Source: Streptantibioticus ferralitis (lineage in GTDB: Bacteria; Actinomycetota; Actinomycetes; Streptomycetales; Streptomycetaceae). From it: a stretch of DNA of 64,000 nucleotides. Each line of letters opens with the position of its first letter. Position 1 is the stretch's first letter. Position numbers and translations under genes: made by a program. Where the stretch lies: positions 310,001 through 374,000 of the forward strand of contig NZ_JARHTQ010000006.1 of NCBI RefSeq assembly GCF_029223525.1, in the 5' to 3' direction. Positions 8,656 through 16,165 of this stretch are shown one piece after another. The notes under the pieces are model-generated. The model was not told where the DNA came from. It did not search any database and saw only the letters and a list, made by a program, of their open reading frames with translations.

Positions 8656-8706
8656 TCAAGTGATTCGCAGTTGACGGTCGAGTGGTTCCTGTTCGCCTTT
8701 CGAGTA
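8656..8706 (+). promoter_or_regulatory. putative SARP operator, three heptamers at 22-bp steps
   Basis: TCAAGTG (8656), TCGAGTG (8678) and TCGAGTA (8700) start exactly 22 bp apart, twice the 11-bp helical repeat, on the strand of the downstream glycosyltransferase (start 8771). SARPs of the ActII-ORF4/DnrI type use TCGAG-like heptamers at 11- or 22-bp steps. Confidence 0.5.
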
Positions 8707-8770
8707 TTTTTCCAACCAGCTCAGGCACGGTTTGTCTCCGGAACTGTGCCGGCGAGAGGAAACTTATTCG

Positions 8771-10036
8771 ATGCGTGTCCTATTCTGCGCTTTCCCTGCG
8801 ACGGCGCATGTGCATCCCATAGTCCCGTTGGCCTGGGCGTTGCAGAACGCCGGACACGAGGTGCGCGTCGCCATCCATCCCGGTGCGGCGCATCTGGTGA
8901 CCGAGGCCGGGCTTGCCCCGGTCCCGGTCGGCGCGGCACTCACCGAGGTCATTGAGTGGAACGACAACTTCGAGAAGCTGGACACACTCACCGACTTCCT
9001 GTCGGTGGATGCCGCGCACGACGACGGCTGGGTCCACAAGTGGGCCGGCATGACCCGGATGCTGGCCGGGTTCTCGCCGATGCTGGAAGATCTCGTGGAC
9101 TTCTGTCAGACCTGGCTGCCGGATCTGGTGCTGTGGGATCCCTTCTGCGTGCCGGCCGCCGTGGCCGCCACGGTCACCGGAGCCGCGCAGGCGCGGTTTC
9201 TGTGGGGCCAGGACAACATCGGCTGGCTGCACGCGCGGTCGCGCGAGCGGCTGGCGCAGCAGAACGCCGGGCTGGAGGAGGACCCGGTGACCGCCTTGAT
9301 GCGGCCGATGCTGGAGCCGTACGGTCTCGCCTACCGCGAGGAGCTGGTGCTCGGCCAGTGGTCCATCGACACCGCACCAGCGCCGCTTCGGCTGCCGATT
9401 GACCTCTCGTACGAGCCGATCCGGCGGGTCCCCTACAACGGCAATCGGACTCCCCCCGCCTGGGCGCACAAGCGACCGGAGCGCCCCCGGGTGTGCCTGT
9501 CACTGGGCATGGGGGGCCGTGGCCGACAGCTCTTCCGCGAGGCCGGGGTCTCCTTCGCGGACATCGTCGCCGCTCTGTCCGGGCTGGACATCGAGCTGGT
9601 GGCGACGCTTCACGCAGAGCAGTTGGCCACCGTGCGCGAGGTACCGGAGAACGTACGGCTCGTGGAGTACGTGCCGCTGAACTACCTGTTGCCCAACTGC
9701 TCGGCCCTGATTCACCACGGCGGAGGCGGGACCTTCGCCGCGGCCGTAGCGCACCGGGTGCCGCAGCTGGTCACGCCGTTGGCGATGTGGGGCGAGGTGA
9801 GCACCGCGCAGTACGTCGCGGACAGCGGCGCCGGGCTCATGCTCGAACCGAAGGAGCTCACCGTCGAGTCACTACGGCAGGGAGTGGAGCGGCTGGTTTC
9901 AGAGCCCGCGTTCCGGGCCGGCGCGGAGCAGTTGCACGCACAGATGCGTTCCATGCCGAGCCCGGACGAGGTGGTCCGGAGGCTGGAGGCGCTCACCGCC
10001 CAGCACCGTGATCAGCGTCGCGCGCTGACGTTGTAG
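8771..10036 (+). CDS. GT-B (GT1-type) antibiotic glycosyltransferase
   Basis: A 421-residue deoxysugar glycosyltransferase. The N terminus is MRVLFCAFPATAHVHPIVPL, typical of antibiotic GT1 enzymes. The donor-binding half has ENVRLVEYVPLNYLLPNC, then HHGGGGTFAAA and VPQLVTP. Its length and the DTAPAPLRLP segment resemble the DesVII/EryCIII/AknS group, some of which need a P450-like helper protein. No such helper gene is visible in this window. The ATG at 8771 has GAGAGGAAA upstream. The last 25 bases overlap, tail to tail, the end of the FkbM methyltransferase gene on the other strand. Three 22-bp-spaced heptamers lie upstream. Confidence 0.87.
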   Translation: MRVLFCAFPATAHVHPIVPLAWALQNAGHEVRVAIHPGAAHLVTEAGLAPVPVGAALTEVIEWNDNFEKLDTLTDFLSVDAAHDDGWVHKWAGMTRMLAGFSPMLEDLVDFCQTWLPDLVLWDPFCVPAAVAATVTGAAQARFLWGQDNIGWLHARSRERLAQQNAGLEEDPVTALMRPMLEPYGLAYREELVLGQWSIDTAPAPLRLPIDLSYEPIRRVPYNGNRTPPAWAHKRPERPRVCLSLGMGGRGRQLFREAGVSFADIVAALSGLDIELVATLHAEQLATVREVPENVRLVEYVPLNYLLPNCSALIHHGGGGTFAAAVAHRVPQLVTPLAMWGEVSTAQYVADSGAGLMLEPKELTVESLRQGVERLVSEPAFRAGAEQLHAQMRSMPSPDEVVRRLEALTAQHRDQRRALTL

Positions 10037-10758
10037 ATACCGAGTTCCGGCCACATGTAGGGAGCGCGGGCGCTGCGGACGCTCAGTCCGCGCTCCCGCA
10101 GGAGCCGTTCCACGGCGTCCCGTTCGCCGCCCACCTCGATCAGCAGTGCGCCGATCCTGGGCCAGTCGTCCTCGGCGATGCCGTGGAGGACATCCAGCTC
10201 GGCCCCCTCGACGTCGACCTTCACCAGGTCGATCCGGCCGGTCGGGGCGATCCGGCCGAGGGCCTGCGAGAATGGTTCCACCTCGACGGTGATGCGCGCG
10301 GTCGCGAAGAGCGCTGCCGCCTTTTCCTCACCCACGTGGCGCGCCATCAGCCGCTGCTGCGCGACCAGTTCCTCGGGATGGAGGGTGGAGTTCCCAGCGA
10401 GCCTCGGGACGTGCGTGAAGCCCGCAGCAGCGGCCGGCTGCGCACCCATGCAGGACTGGCGGACCACGACGTCGTCCGCGAAGCCGTGCAGCGCCAGGTT
10501 GCGCCGCAGCAGCCGGACGTTGCCCGGCACCGGCTCGAAGGCGATCACCCGCGCCTGCGGATACCTGCGCTTGACGAAGAGGCTGAACAGTCCGATGCCC
10601 GCTCCGACGTCGACCACGACGGGCGCTTGCGAGAGGTCGAAGCAGTAGCTGTCGTCCTCGAAGATCTCCCGGTAGCCGAAGCGTGCGGTGGCCTCGTCGT
10701 CGGTGTAGCACCAGAACCCCTCAGCCAGATTGATCAGTTGGATGCCGTCGTCGGCCAT
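10012..10758 (-). CDS. FkbM-family SAM-dependent O-methyltransferase, copy 1
   Basis: A 248-residue class I methyltransferase. SAM motif I is VVDVGAGIGLFSL (residues about 47-59), followed by VIAFEPVPGNVRLLRRNL and the acidic motif KVDVEGAELDVL. FkbM enzymes methylate hydroxyls of sugars or macrocycles, so a methoxy group on a deoxysugar or on the aglycone is the likely product. The paralogue at 27415-28161 has the same length and aligns over its whole length (EIFxDxxY, GNSTLHPEE, LMxxxxGEE, WEELELYYV versus WPELGIYNV). Its stop lies inside the 3' end of the convergent glycosyltransferase gene. GAGAAAGGG precedes the ATG. Confidence 0.85.
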   Translation of the reverse strand: MADDGIQLINLAEGFWCYTDDEATARFGYREIFEDDSYCFDLSQAPVVVDVGAGIGLFSLFVKRRYPQARVIAFEPVPGNVRLLRRNLALHGFADDVVVRQSCMGAQPAAAAGFTHVPRLAGNSTLHPEELVAQQRLMARHVGEEKAAALFATARITVEVEPFSQALGRIAPTGRIDLVKVDVEGAELDVLHGIAEDDWPRIGALLIEVGGERDAVERLLRERGLSVRSARAPYMWPELGIYNVSARR

Positions 10759-10798
10759 GCGATCCCTTTCTCGGGGCGGTGCTTTCCGGGAGAGACGA

Positions 10799-10822
10799 GG
10801 AGCCCGGCCGGGGCCGGGCTCC
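10799..10822. terminator. hairpin terminator
   Basis: An 11-bp perfect GC-rich stem (10799-10809 and 10812-10822) just after the stop of the secreted beta-propeller gene at 10831 and before the start of the FkbM gene. Confidence 0.6.
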
Positions 10823-10830
10823 CTCCTGGG

Positions 10831-11814
10831 CTACTCGGGCCGGGGGACGGCGACCGCGTTGTACGCCGTGGTCGGCGTCGGCGGAAGCGGGAACCGCGAG
10901 TTGGTCAGGTACAGCCGGTCGCGGTAGGGCGCGACTGCGCTCGGCGTGTCGAAACGCGGGTCGGTGATACGGCGGACAAGGTCGCCGCTGGCGCCGTCCG
11001 GAGAGAGCCGGACAACCGCGAGGTCCGTCTGGGACGGCGCGTACATCGTGCGGTCGCTGACGGCGATCCCATTGGTGGTGGGGAACTTCGCACCGCCGAC
11101 GGGGACCCGGCGGGCGTCGCCGGTCCGGGGGTCGACCCGGAACAGGGTGCCGCCGTCGACGTACTGGTTGATGACCAGCAGGGCCCGGCCGTCGGGGCTC
11201 GCCGCGATCCCGGCCCCAGTGATCTGCCAGTGGTTCTGGCTCTGCTGCCACTCGCCGGTCAACGGCAGCGTGACGATCCCGTCCTGCTCGGGCAGTGTGC
11301 CACCCGGGCCGAACGGCACGCCGAACAGCACCCCGTTGAAACCGTCGGTGAACCACGCCGCCTCCGGCGTGACGGTTGCGAGGTTGACGCAGGTGCTGGC
11401 GGTCCCCAGCCCCTCGTACGTCTTGAGAACGGCCCCGGTCAGGCCGTCCATGACGGTGATGGTCCGTCCCCAGCCGCCTCCGATGAACAGCCGCCCGAAG
11501 CGGTCCAGACCGAGCCCGATCGCGTTGTGGCCCGAGCCGAGGCCCTGGAAGATGAACTCCCCCTGGCCGGTGGCGAGGTTGGCCCGGTAGATCGCGGCGG
11601 TGAGCAGCGAACCGAAAAAGGCGAAGGGGAGCCTGCCGATCGCCAAGGCGTCCGGGTGGAGGCCGTCGGGCAGATTCAGGGTGGTCGGCCACTGCGTCTG
11701 CCGGTGGTGTTCTGCCGCCCATGTCGGGGTCGCCGCGGCACCGACCACCGCCGCGCCGCCCACAGCTGCCCCTAGGCCGAGGAAACCCCGACGGGTCAGC
11801 GCCTTCTTCTGCAT
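10831..11814 (-). CDS. Tat-exported beta-propeller (SMP-30/gluconolactonase-like) protein
   Basis: A 327-residue protein with a clear twin-arginine signal: TRRGFLGLG at residues 7-15, a hydrophobic alanine/valine stretch and a probable cleavage after TWA-A near residue 33. The mature part has repeated blade-like segments (LDRFGRLFIGGG, ASPDGRALLVINQY, VSDRTMYAPSQTD, APYRDRLYLTNS) typical of six-bladed propellers of the SMP-30/gluconolactonase/strictosidine-synthase type. A folded, exported propeller inside a polyketide cluster is unusual; extracellular lactone hydrolysis, product maturation or self-protection are possible, and none can be chosen. GGAGGAG precedes the ATG. It is divergent from the acyltransferase gene at 11989. 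Confidence 0.7.
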   Translation of the reverse strand: MQKKALTRRGFLGLGAAVGGAAVVGAAATPTWAAEHHRQTQWPTTLNLPDGLHPDALAIGRLPFAFFGSLLTAAIYRANLATGQGEFIFQGLGSGHNAIGLGLDRFGRLFIGGGWGRTITVMDGLTGAVLKTYEGLGTASTCVNLATVTPEAAWFTDGFNGVLFGVPFGPGGTLPEQDGIVTLPLTGEWQQSQNHWQITGAGIAASPDGRALLVINQYVDGGTLFRVDPRTGDARRVPVGGAKFPTTNGIAVSDRTMYAPSQTDLAVVRLSPDGASGDLVRRITDPRFDTPSAVAPYRDRLYLTNSRFPLPPTPTTAYNAVAVPRPE

Positions 11815-11907
11815 GCCGCTTCTCCTCCTCCGAATCGACCGCCACAGGGCGGTGGCCGCACGGTCGCAGACCGGGCCGGAGAACGGCTTGAGCGGCCCTG
11901 TCGCGGG

Positions 11908-11925
11908 CTGAAGCGGGGTTCAAGC
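11908..11925 (+). promoter_or_regulatory. putative SARP operator of the acyltransferase gene
   Basis: CTGAAGC at 11908 and TTCAAGC at 11919 start 11 bp apart, pointing at the FabD-like gene 64 bp downstream. A minus-strand CTCAAGC lies at 11892 to 11886, facing the propeller gene. Confidence 0.42.
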
Positions 11926-11988
11926 CGTGGTGTAGCCCGCCTCGGGAAACTGTGAATCCTTGCCACCAGCCGAGAGTGAGTGTCTGCA

Positions 11989-12942
11989 ATGGACAGGACC
12001 GCCTTCCTCTTCCCCGGTCAAGGCTCGCAACGAGTCGGCATGGGGCTCGATCTGATACGGCGTTGGCCGAAACTGACCCAGGCGTACTACCACCGCGCCG
12101 ACGAGTTGCTCGGGTTCGAGTTGTCCCGACTCTGCTGGCAGGGCCCGGCCCAGGAGCTGCGGCAGATGCCGGTCACCCAGCCCGCCGTGGTGTTGACCAG
12201 CGTGGTGGCGCTGGAGGTGCTGCGCGCGCACGGCATAGTCCCGGACCTCGCGGCCGGGCACAGCCTCGGCGAGTTCAGCGCCCTGGTCTGCGCTGACGTC
12301 CTCGACTGGACCGACGCCCTCCGGCTCGTCAGGCTACGCGGTGAGCTGATGATGTCGGCCAACGAGCGGGTGCCGGGCAAGATGGCGGCGGTGGTCGGCC
12401 TCGACCTGGCGACCGTGGAGGAGATGTGCGCCAAGGCCGCCGCCGCTTCCGGGGAGGTCGTGGAGGTGGCCAACCACAACGACTTCACCCAGGTGGTGAT
12501 CTCCGGCCAGACGGCTGGGGTGGACGCGCTCGCCGAACTGGTCTGGCAGGCGGGCGCCGACCGCGTCGTGGTGTTGGAGATCGGCGGCGCTGCGCACTGC
12601 ACGCTCCTCGGCGGCATCGAGGACGAGTTCGCCGCGGCCTTGGAGGAGGTGGAGTTCCGCGATCCGGTGATCCCGGTGGTCTCCAGCTTCAGCGCGGCGC
12701 CGGTGACCGACGGAGCCGAGGCTCGCGCCTGCCTGCGCCGTCAGCTCACCGGGCGGGTCAACTGGACCGGCACGGCGCTGCGGTTGGCGGCCGAAGGCGC
12801 GGGTCGCCTGGTGGAGGTGGGTCCTGGCAAGGTCCTCGGTGGCCTCTGCCGCCGGATCACTCCAGGGGTGGCCACCCACCGGACCGACAACGAGGAACAG
12901 CTGGATCTCACCCTGGCCTCCCTGGCCGACCGGGGTCGTTGA
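11989..12942 (+). CDS. FabD-like acyl-CoA:ACP acyltransferase of the polyketide synthase
   Basis: A 317-residue malonyl-transacylase-fold protein. The motifs are FPGQGSQ (8-14), the nucleophile in GHSLGEF (Ser92), the conserved Arg117 in LVRLRGELM and the catalytic His203. The residues before that His are GGAAH where malonyl-specific enzymes have an AFH/PFH motif, so substrate choice may not be malonyl. Dedicated FabD homologues in type II clusters with non-acetate starters (R1128 ZhuC type) can load primers or hydrolyse wrong ones from the ACP. The ATG at 11989 gives the family start; a GTG at 11980 is possible. A hairpin follows the gene. The ketosynthases and ACP it should serve are not in the window. 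Confidence 0.85.
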   Translation: MDRTAFLFPGQGSQRVGMGLDLIRRWPKLTQAYYHRADELLGFELSRLCWQGPAQELRQMPVTQPAVVLTSVVALEVLRAHGIVPDLAAGHSLGEFSALVCADVLDWTDALRLVRLRGELMMSANERVPGKMAAVVGLDLATVEEMCAKAAAASGEVVEVANHNDFTQVVISGQTAGVDALAELVWQAGADRVVVLEIGGAAHCTLLGGIEDEFAAALEEVEFRDPVIPVVSSFSAAPVTDGAEARACLRRQLTGRVNWTGTALRLAAEGAGRLVEVGPGKVLGGLCRRITPGVATHRTDNEEQLDLTLASLADRGR

Positions 12943-12957
12943 CCCGCTGCCCCCACG

Positions 12958-13003
12958 GCGAAGGGGCGTTCCCCGGACCAGAACCGGTGGAACGCCCCTT
13001 CGC
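12958..13003. terminator. bidirectional hairpin terminator
   Basis: Perfect 15-bp stem (12958-12972 and 12989-13003) with an inner CCGG/CCGG pairing in the loop, between convergent stops at 12942 and 13014. Confidence 0.85.
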
Positions 13004-13013
13004 TAACGGCCGG

Positions 13014-13796
13014 TCAGTAGTTGCCCAAGCCGCCGCAGACGTTCAGCGCTTGGGCGGTCACCGCGTCACTGCCAGGGCCAACCAGATAGGCCACCATTGC
13101 GGCCACCTCCTCGGGCACGACGTAGCGGCCGATCGGCACCCGGGCGCTCACCCGCTCGTGCACCTCGTCGGCCGAGACCTTCCACAGTCCGGAGTAGACC
13201 TCTCGCACTCGCTCGGCCATCGGCGTCTCGACGAAGCCCGGGCACACCGCGTTCACTGTCACACCTGTCTTTGCCAGCTCCAGGCCGAGTGCTTTGCTGA
13301 ACCCCACCACGCCGTGCTTGGCGGCCGAGTACGGGGCACCGTTAACGACCCCCTGCTTGCCGCCCGTGGAGGCGATGTTGATGATCCGTCCCCAACCGCG
13401 GTCCAGTATGCCGCCGTTGTTGAGAACCTCCTTGGTCACCAGGAAGACGCTGTTCAGATTGGTGTTGATCACGTCCAGCCACAGCTCGTCAGGGATCTCC
13501 TTGGTGATCCCGCCGCCGGAACGGCCCGCGTTGTTCACCAGGATGTCCACCGGCCCGAACCGCTCCATGGCGGCCCGGACGTACGAGCGGACGTCCTCGC
13601 GCGAGGTCACGTCGCAGGCCTGCCCGTCGACGTCGAGACCCTCGTCCTGAAGGGACTTGACGGTCTGTGCCAGGACCTCCTCACGTCGGGCGCACAGGTA
13701 GACCCGAGCACCGTCCCGGGCCAGGCGCCGGGTGATCTCCAGTCCGATTCCGCTGGTGGCGCCGGTCACCAGGGCCACCGGTGGGGTCGCGGTCAT
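13014..13796 (-). CDS. type II polyketide C-9 ketoreductase (ActIII-like SDR)
   Basis: A 260-residue classical SDR very close in layout to ActIII: TGATSGIG (11-18), NNAG (88-91), the catalytic Ser143-Tyr156-Lys160 set in IASTGG and PYSAAKHG, the tail CPGFVETPM and the C terminus ALNVCGGLGNY. It would reduce the C-9 carbonyl of the nascent poly-beta-ketone with NADPH. In ActIII the residues after NAGR are Pro-Gly-Gly, a motif tied to stereocontrol; here they are Ser-Gly-Gly (residues 93-95). Its ATG overlaps the stop of the upstream hydrolase gene (ATGA). It is the third gene of a coupled operon, aromatase/cyclase, hydrolase, ketoreductase. Confidence 0.92.
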   Translation of the reverse strand: MTATPPVALVTGATSGIGLEITRRLARDGARVYLCARREEVLAQTVKSLQDEGLDVDGQACDVTSREDVRSYVRAAMERFGPVDILVNNAGRSGGGITKEIPDELWLDVINTNLNSVFLVTKEVLNNGGILDRGWGRIINIASTGGKQGVVNGAPYSAAKHGVVGFSKALGLELAKTGVTVNAVCPGFVETPMAERVREVYSGLWKVSADEVHERVSARVPIGRYVVPEEVAAMVAYLVGPGSDAVTAQALNVCGGLGNY

Positions 13797-14998
13797 GATT
13801 GCTCCTTAGGTGAGCGCCGCTCGACGCTCGAGTAGACGGCTTGGACCAGCCGGTAGGCGCGGTCGTCGATGCTGCCCAGTTCCCGGGAGCCGGAGTTCTG
13901 GACGTAGGCGAAGGCGAGGTCGTACCGCGGATCGGCGAAGGTGAACGTGCCGTTGGCGCCGTCGAAGCCGAACGCGGTGGTCAGCCCGGCTGAGGCCGGG
14001 AAGGTCGGACTGTCGGGCAGCATGAACCCCAGCCCCCAGGCGGTGGACATCATGGTGATGCGGCACGGGCCCTGCGCGTGCACCCGGCCGATCTGCGCGG
14101 AGGTCTCCGGGCTGACCAGCCGGAAGCCGTCTACCTCACCGAGAAGCGCGGCATACAGCCGGGCCAGGGACTGGGCACTGGCCCAGCCTCCGTAGGAGGG
14201 GTCCTCCGCCACCAGGTCCGGTTCCGGGTAGAGGGCCATGCTGGCGACCGTCGAGCGGTGAGTGAGCGAGCCGGGGTTGCCGAGCTCGACCAGCATCGCG
14301 ATGGCATCGCCGGGGTCACCCCCCGACATCACGTCCTCGGCCTTGGACTGGATCATGGTGGCCAGGTGTACCGCGCCCAGGTCAGGAAGGCCGATGTAGC
14401 AGTCGAGGCCCAGCGGCGTGGCGATCTCGTCGGCGAAGAACGCGCCGACCGTACGGCCGGTTCGCCTGCGGACCAGTTCACTGACCAGGTACCCGTAGGT
14501 CACGGCGTGGTAGCCGTGCGCGGTGTCCGGCTCCCACTCCGGCCGCGCCACGGCGAGGGCCTCGGCGATCGGAGTGTGCCGGTGCATGTAGTCCGCGGTG
14601 ATCGGGTCGTGGTCCAGGCAGACCACGCCGGAGCGGTGGCTCATCACCATCCGCAGCGTGATCTTCTCCTTGCCGTGCGCGGCGAACTCCGGCCAGTGGT
14701 CGGCGATCGGCCGGTCCAGCTCCAGTACGCCGCGGTCCACCAGGAGCAGCGCCGCACTGGAGACCAAGGCCTTGGTCGGCGAGGCAAGCACTCCCAGGGA
14801 CGACGGCCGCCACGGGTCGGTCCGATCGGGATCGGCGAAGCCGCCCCAGAGGTCCACCACAGGCCTGCCGCGGTGGTAGACGCACACGGCGGCGCCTATC
14901 TCCTCACCGGCGGCGAAGTGGCCATGGAAGACCCGCGCCACCTCAGCGAAGGCGCTGTCCCAGGAGCCGCCCCGCGGGACCGCGCTGCTCTCACTCAT
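13793..14998 (-). CDS. beta-lactamase-fold serine hydrolase/transferase (family VIII esterase-like), copy 2
   Basis: A 401-residue paralogue of the protein at 2435-3604. It has SxxK at residues 73-76 (SPTK), the motif tyrosine at HGYHAVTYGY (Tyr163) and the third-motif region FGFDGANGT. It lacks a signal peptide. It carries an insertion of about 15 residues relative to copy 1 near VELGNPGSLTHRS. Its start overlaps the aromatase/cyclase stop by 8 bases and its stop overlaps the ketoreductase start, so its expression is tied to the core ring-forming enzymes. That points to a pathway role on the polyketide or its glycoside, either acyl transfer or ester cleavage, rather than general detoxification. 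Confidence 0.82.
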   Translation of the reverse strand: MSESSAVPRGGSWDSAFAEVARVFHGHFAAGEEIGAAVCVYHRGRPVVDLWGGFADPDRTDPWRPSSLGVLASPTKALVSSAALLLVDRGVLELDRPIADHWPEFAAHGKEKITLRMVMSHRSGVVCLDHDPITADYMHRHTPIAEALAVARPEWEPDTAHGYHAVTYGYLVSELVRRRTGRTVGAFFADEIATPLGLDCYIGLPDLGAVHLATMIQSKAEDVMSGGDPGDAIAMLVELGNPGSLTHRSTVASMALYPEPDLVAEDPSYGGWASAQSLARLYAALLGEVDGFRLVSPETSAQIGRVHAQGPCRITMMSTAWGLGFMLPDSPTFPASAGLTTAFGFDGANGTFTFADPRYDLAFAYVQNSGSRELGSIDDRAYRLVQAVYSSVERRSPKEQS

Positions 14999-15977
14999 GA
15001 GCCGGCTTCCCGGCGTGGGCGAGCGTGCTGCGGCTGTTGCGGCCCAACGCGGTGCGGATGTACTCCCGTGCGTCGGCGAGCGTCTTCCCGGCTCCCAACA
15101 CCTCAGCAACGGCCACCGGATTGATCGCGACGGTGTGCTCCGCAGTCACGAGCACCTCGTCGCCCGCCCCAGCCAGCTCCCATCGTCCGCTGTGGCCGAA
15201 GAGCAGCCTCGGCGGCATCAGCTGCTTGTAGACGATCAGCTGCCCGGGCACGCACACCCGCACCGAGTGGGTGCTGTGCGTGGAGCCGTCCGCAGTGACC
15301 GTCTCCATCACCATGTCCTGGATGTTGGGCTCGTCCTCCTTCAGCACCACGCGCTGCACGTGCGGCAGCCGCTGCGGCCACAGGTCCGAGCGGTGGAGGA
15401 AGTCGTAGACCTCGGCGGCCGACCTCTTCAGGGCCACCGTGTCCGTGAAGGAGAAAACCAACTCGTCGATCGGGTGTCCCAGTTCGGCGATGCGCGTGAG
15501 TGCCTCAAGCTCCACCGCGCTGTTGCGGTCAAGTGCCGAGGTGATCCAGCTGATCGTCTCCGGGGCGTCGTCGACGGCGGTGAACTCGTGGAGCAGCACG
15601 ATCTCGGTCCCGCCGTCGGGCAACGGCCGGAAGTGCCACTCGCCGCCCATGCTCGCGATGGGAGAGGCACTCTCCTCCTGGTCGAAGCGGATCCACAGCG
15701 CGTCAGGGTCGAGTTCGCGCCGGGAGACCCAGGACTTCACCTCGCCGTTCACCTGGGCCCACAGCCGGAACCGCTCGGTGCTCTGGCCGCGTCCCAGGTG
15801 CTGGGCGTAGACGCTCGGCCCGAAGATGGCGGGCCAGCGCGTGACGTCGGCAGCCAGCTCGTAGAGGGTCTGGGCCGACGCCATCGAGTACCTGAGGTGC
15901 TCGGTGCGCCGCAGTTCCGGCTGCCCGCCCCTCGCGGTCGGCGTGCGGTGCTGGCCACCGCCGGGGATGCTGCTCAT
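14991..15977 (-). CDS. di-domain aromatase/cyclase (two SRPBCC domains)
   Basis: A 328-residue protein with two tandem SRPBCC/START-type polyketide cyclase domains, about residues 25-165 (TEHLRYSMASAQTLYELAADVTRWP) and 185-320 (FSFTDTVALKRSAAEVYDFLHRSDLWP). Di-domain aromatase/cyclases of the ActVII kind close and aromatise the first ring of C9-reduced polyketides, which agrees with the ActIII-like ketoreductase in the same operon. The ATG at 15977 is preferred (GGAGGAGAGG about 7 bases upstream) over the longer frame reaching 16136. It heads the three-gene overlapping operon. It strongly supports a type II polyketide product. Confidence 0.9.
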   Translation of the reverse strand: MSSIPGGGQHRTPTARGGQPELRRTEHLRYSMASAQTLYELAADVTRWPAIFGPSVYAQHLGRGQSTERFRLWAQVNGEVKSWVSRRELDPDALWIRFDQEESASPIASMGGEWHFRPLPDGGTEIVLLHEFTAVDDAPETISWITSALDRNSAVELEALTRIAELGHPIDELVFSFTDTVALKRSAAEVYDFLHRSDLWPQRLPHVQRVVLKEDEPNIQDMVMETVTADGSTHSTHSVRVCVPGQLIVYKQLMPPRLLFGHSGRWELAGAGDEVLVTAEHTVAINPVAVAEVLGAGKTLADAREYIRTALGRNSRSTLAHAGKPAHE

Positions 15978-16165
15978 CGTTTTCCTCTCCTCCGGGGCGC
16001 GGCGATCGAACGCACGGCCGCAGTTGATGGCCGCGCCGATCTGCTGCGGCTTCCCGGTGGGGAGGCTGGCAGCGGGCACTAGAGGACAGCTCAAGCGCTC
16101 ACGAACGGGGGACGGTGGAGGGCGGTCGGCCGCCAACCGTGACCGGCACCCTCCACCGTGCGGGA

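Noticed and set aside
16091-16097. TCAAGCG near the aromatase operon as a SARP site
   Set aside because: It is a single heptamer without a partner 11 or 22 bp away, and it points away from the aromatase gene.
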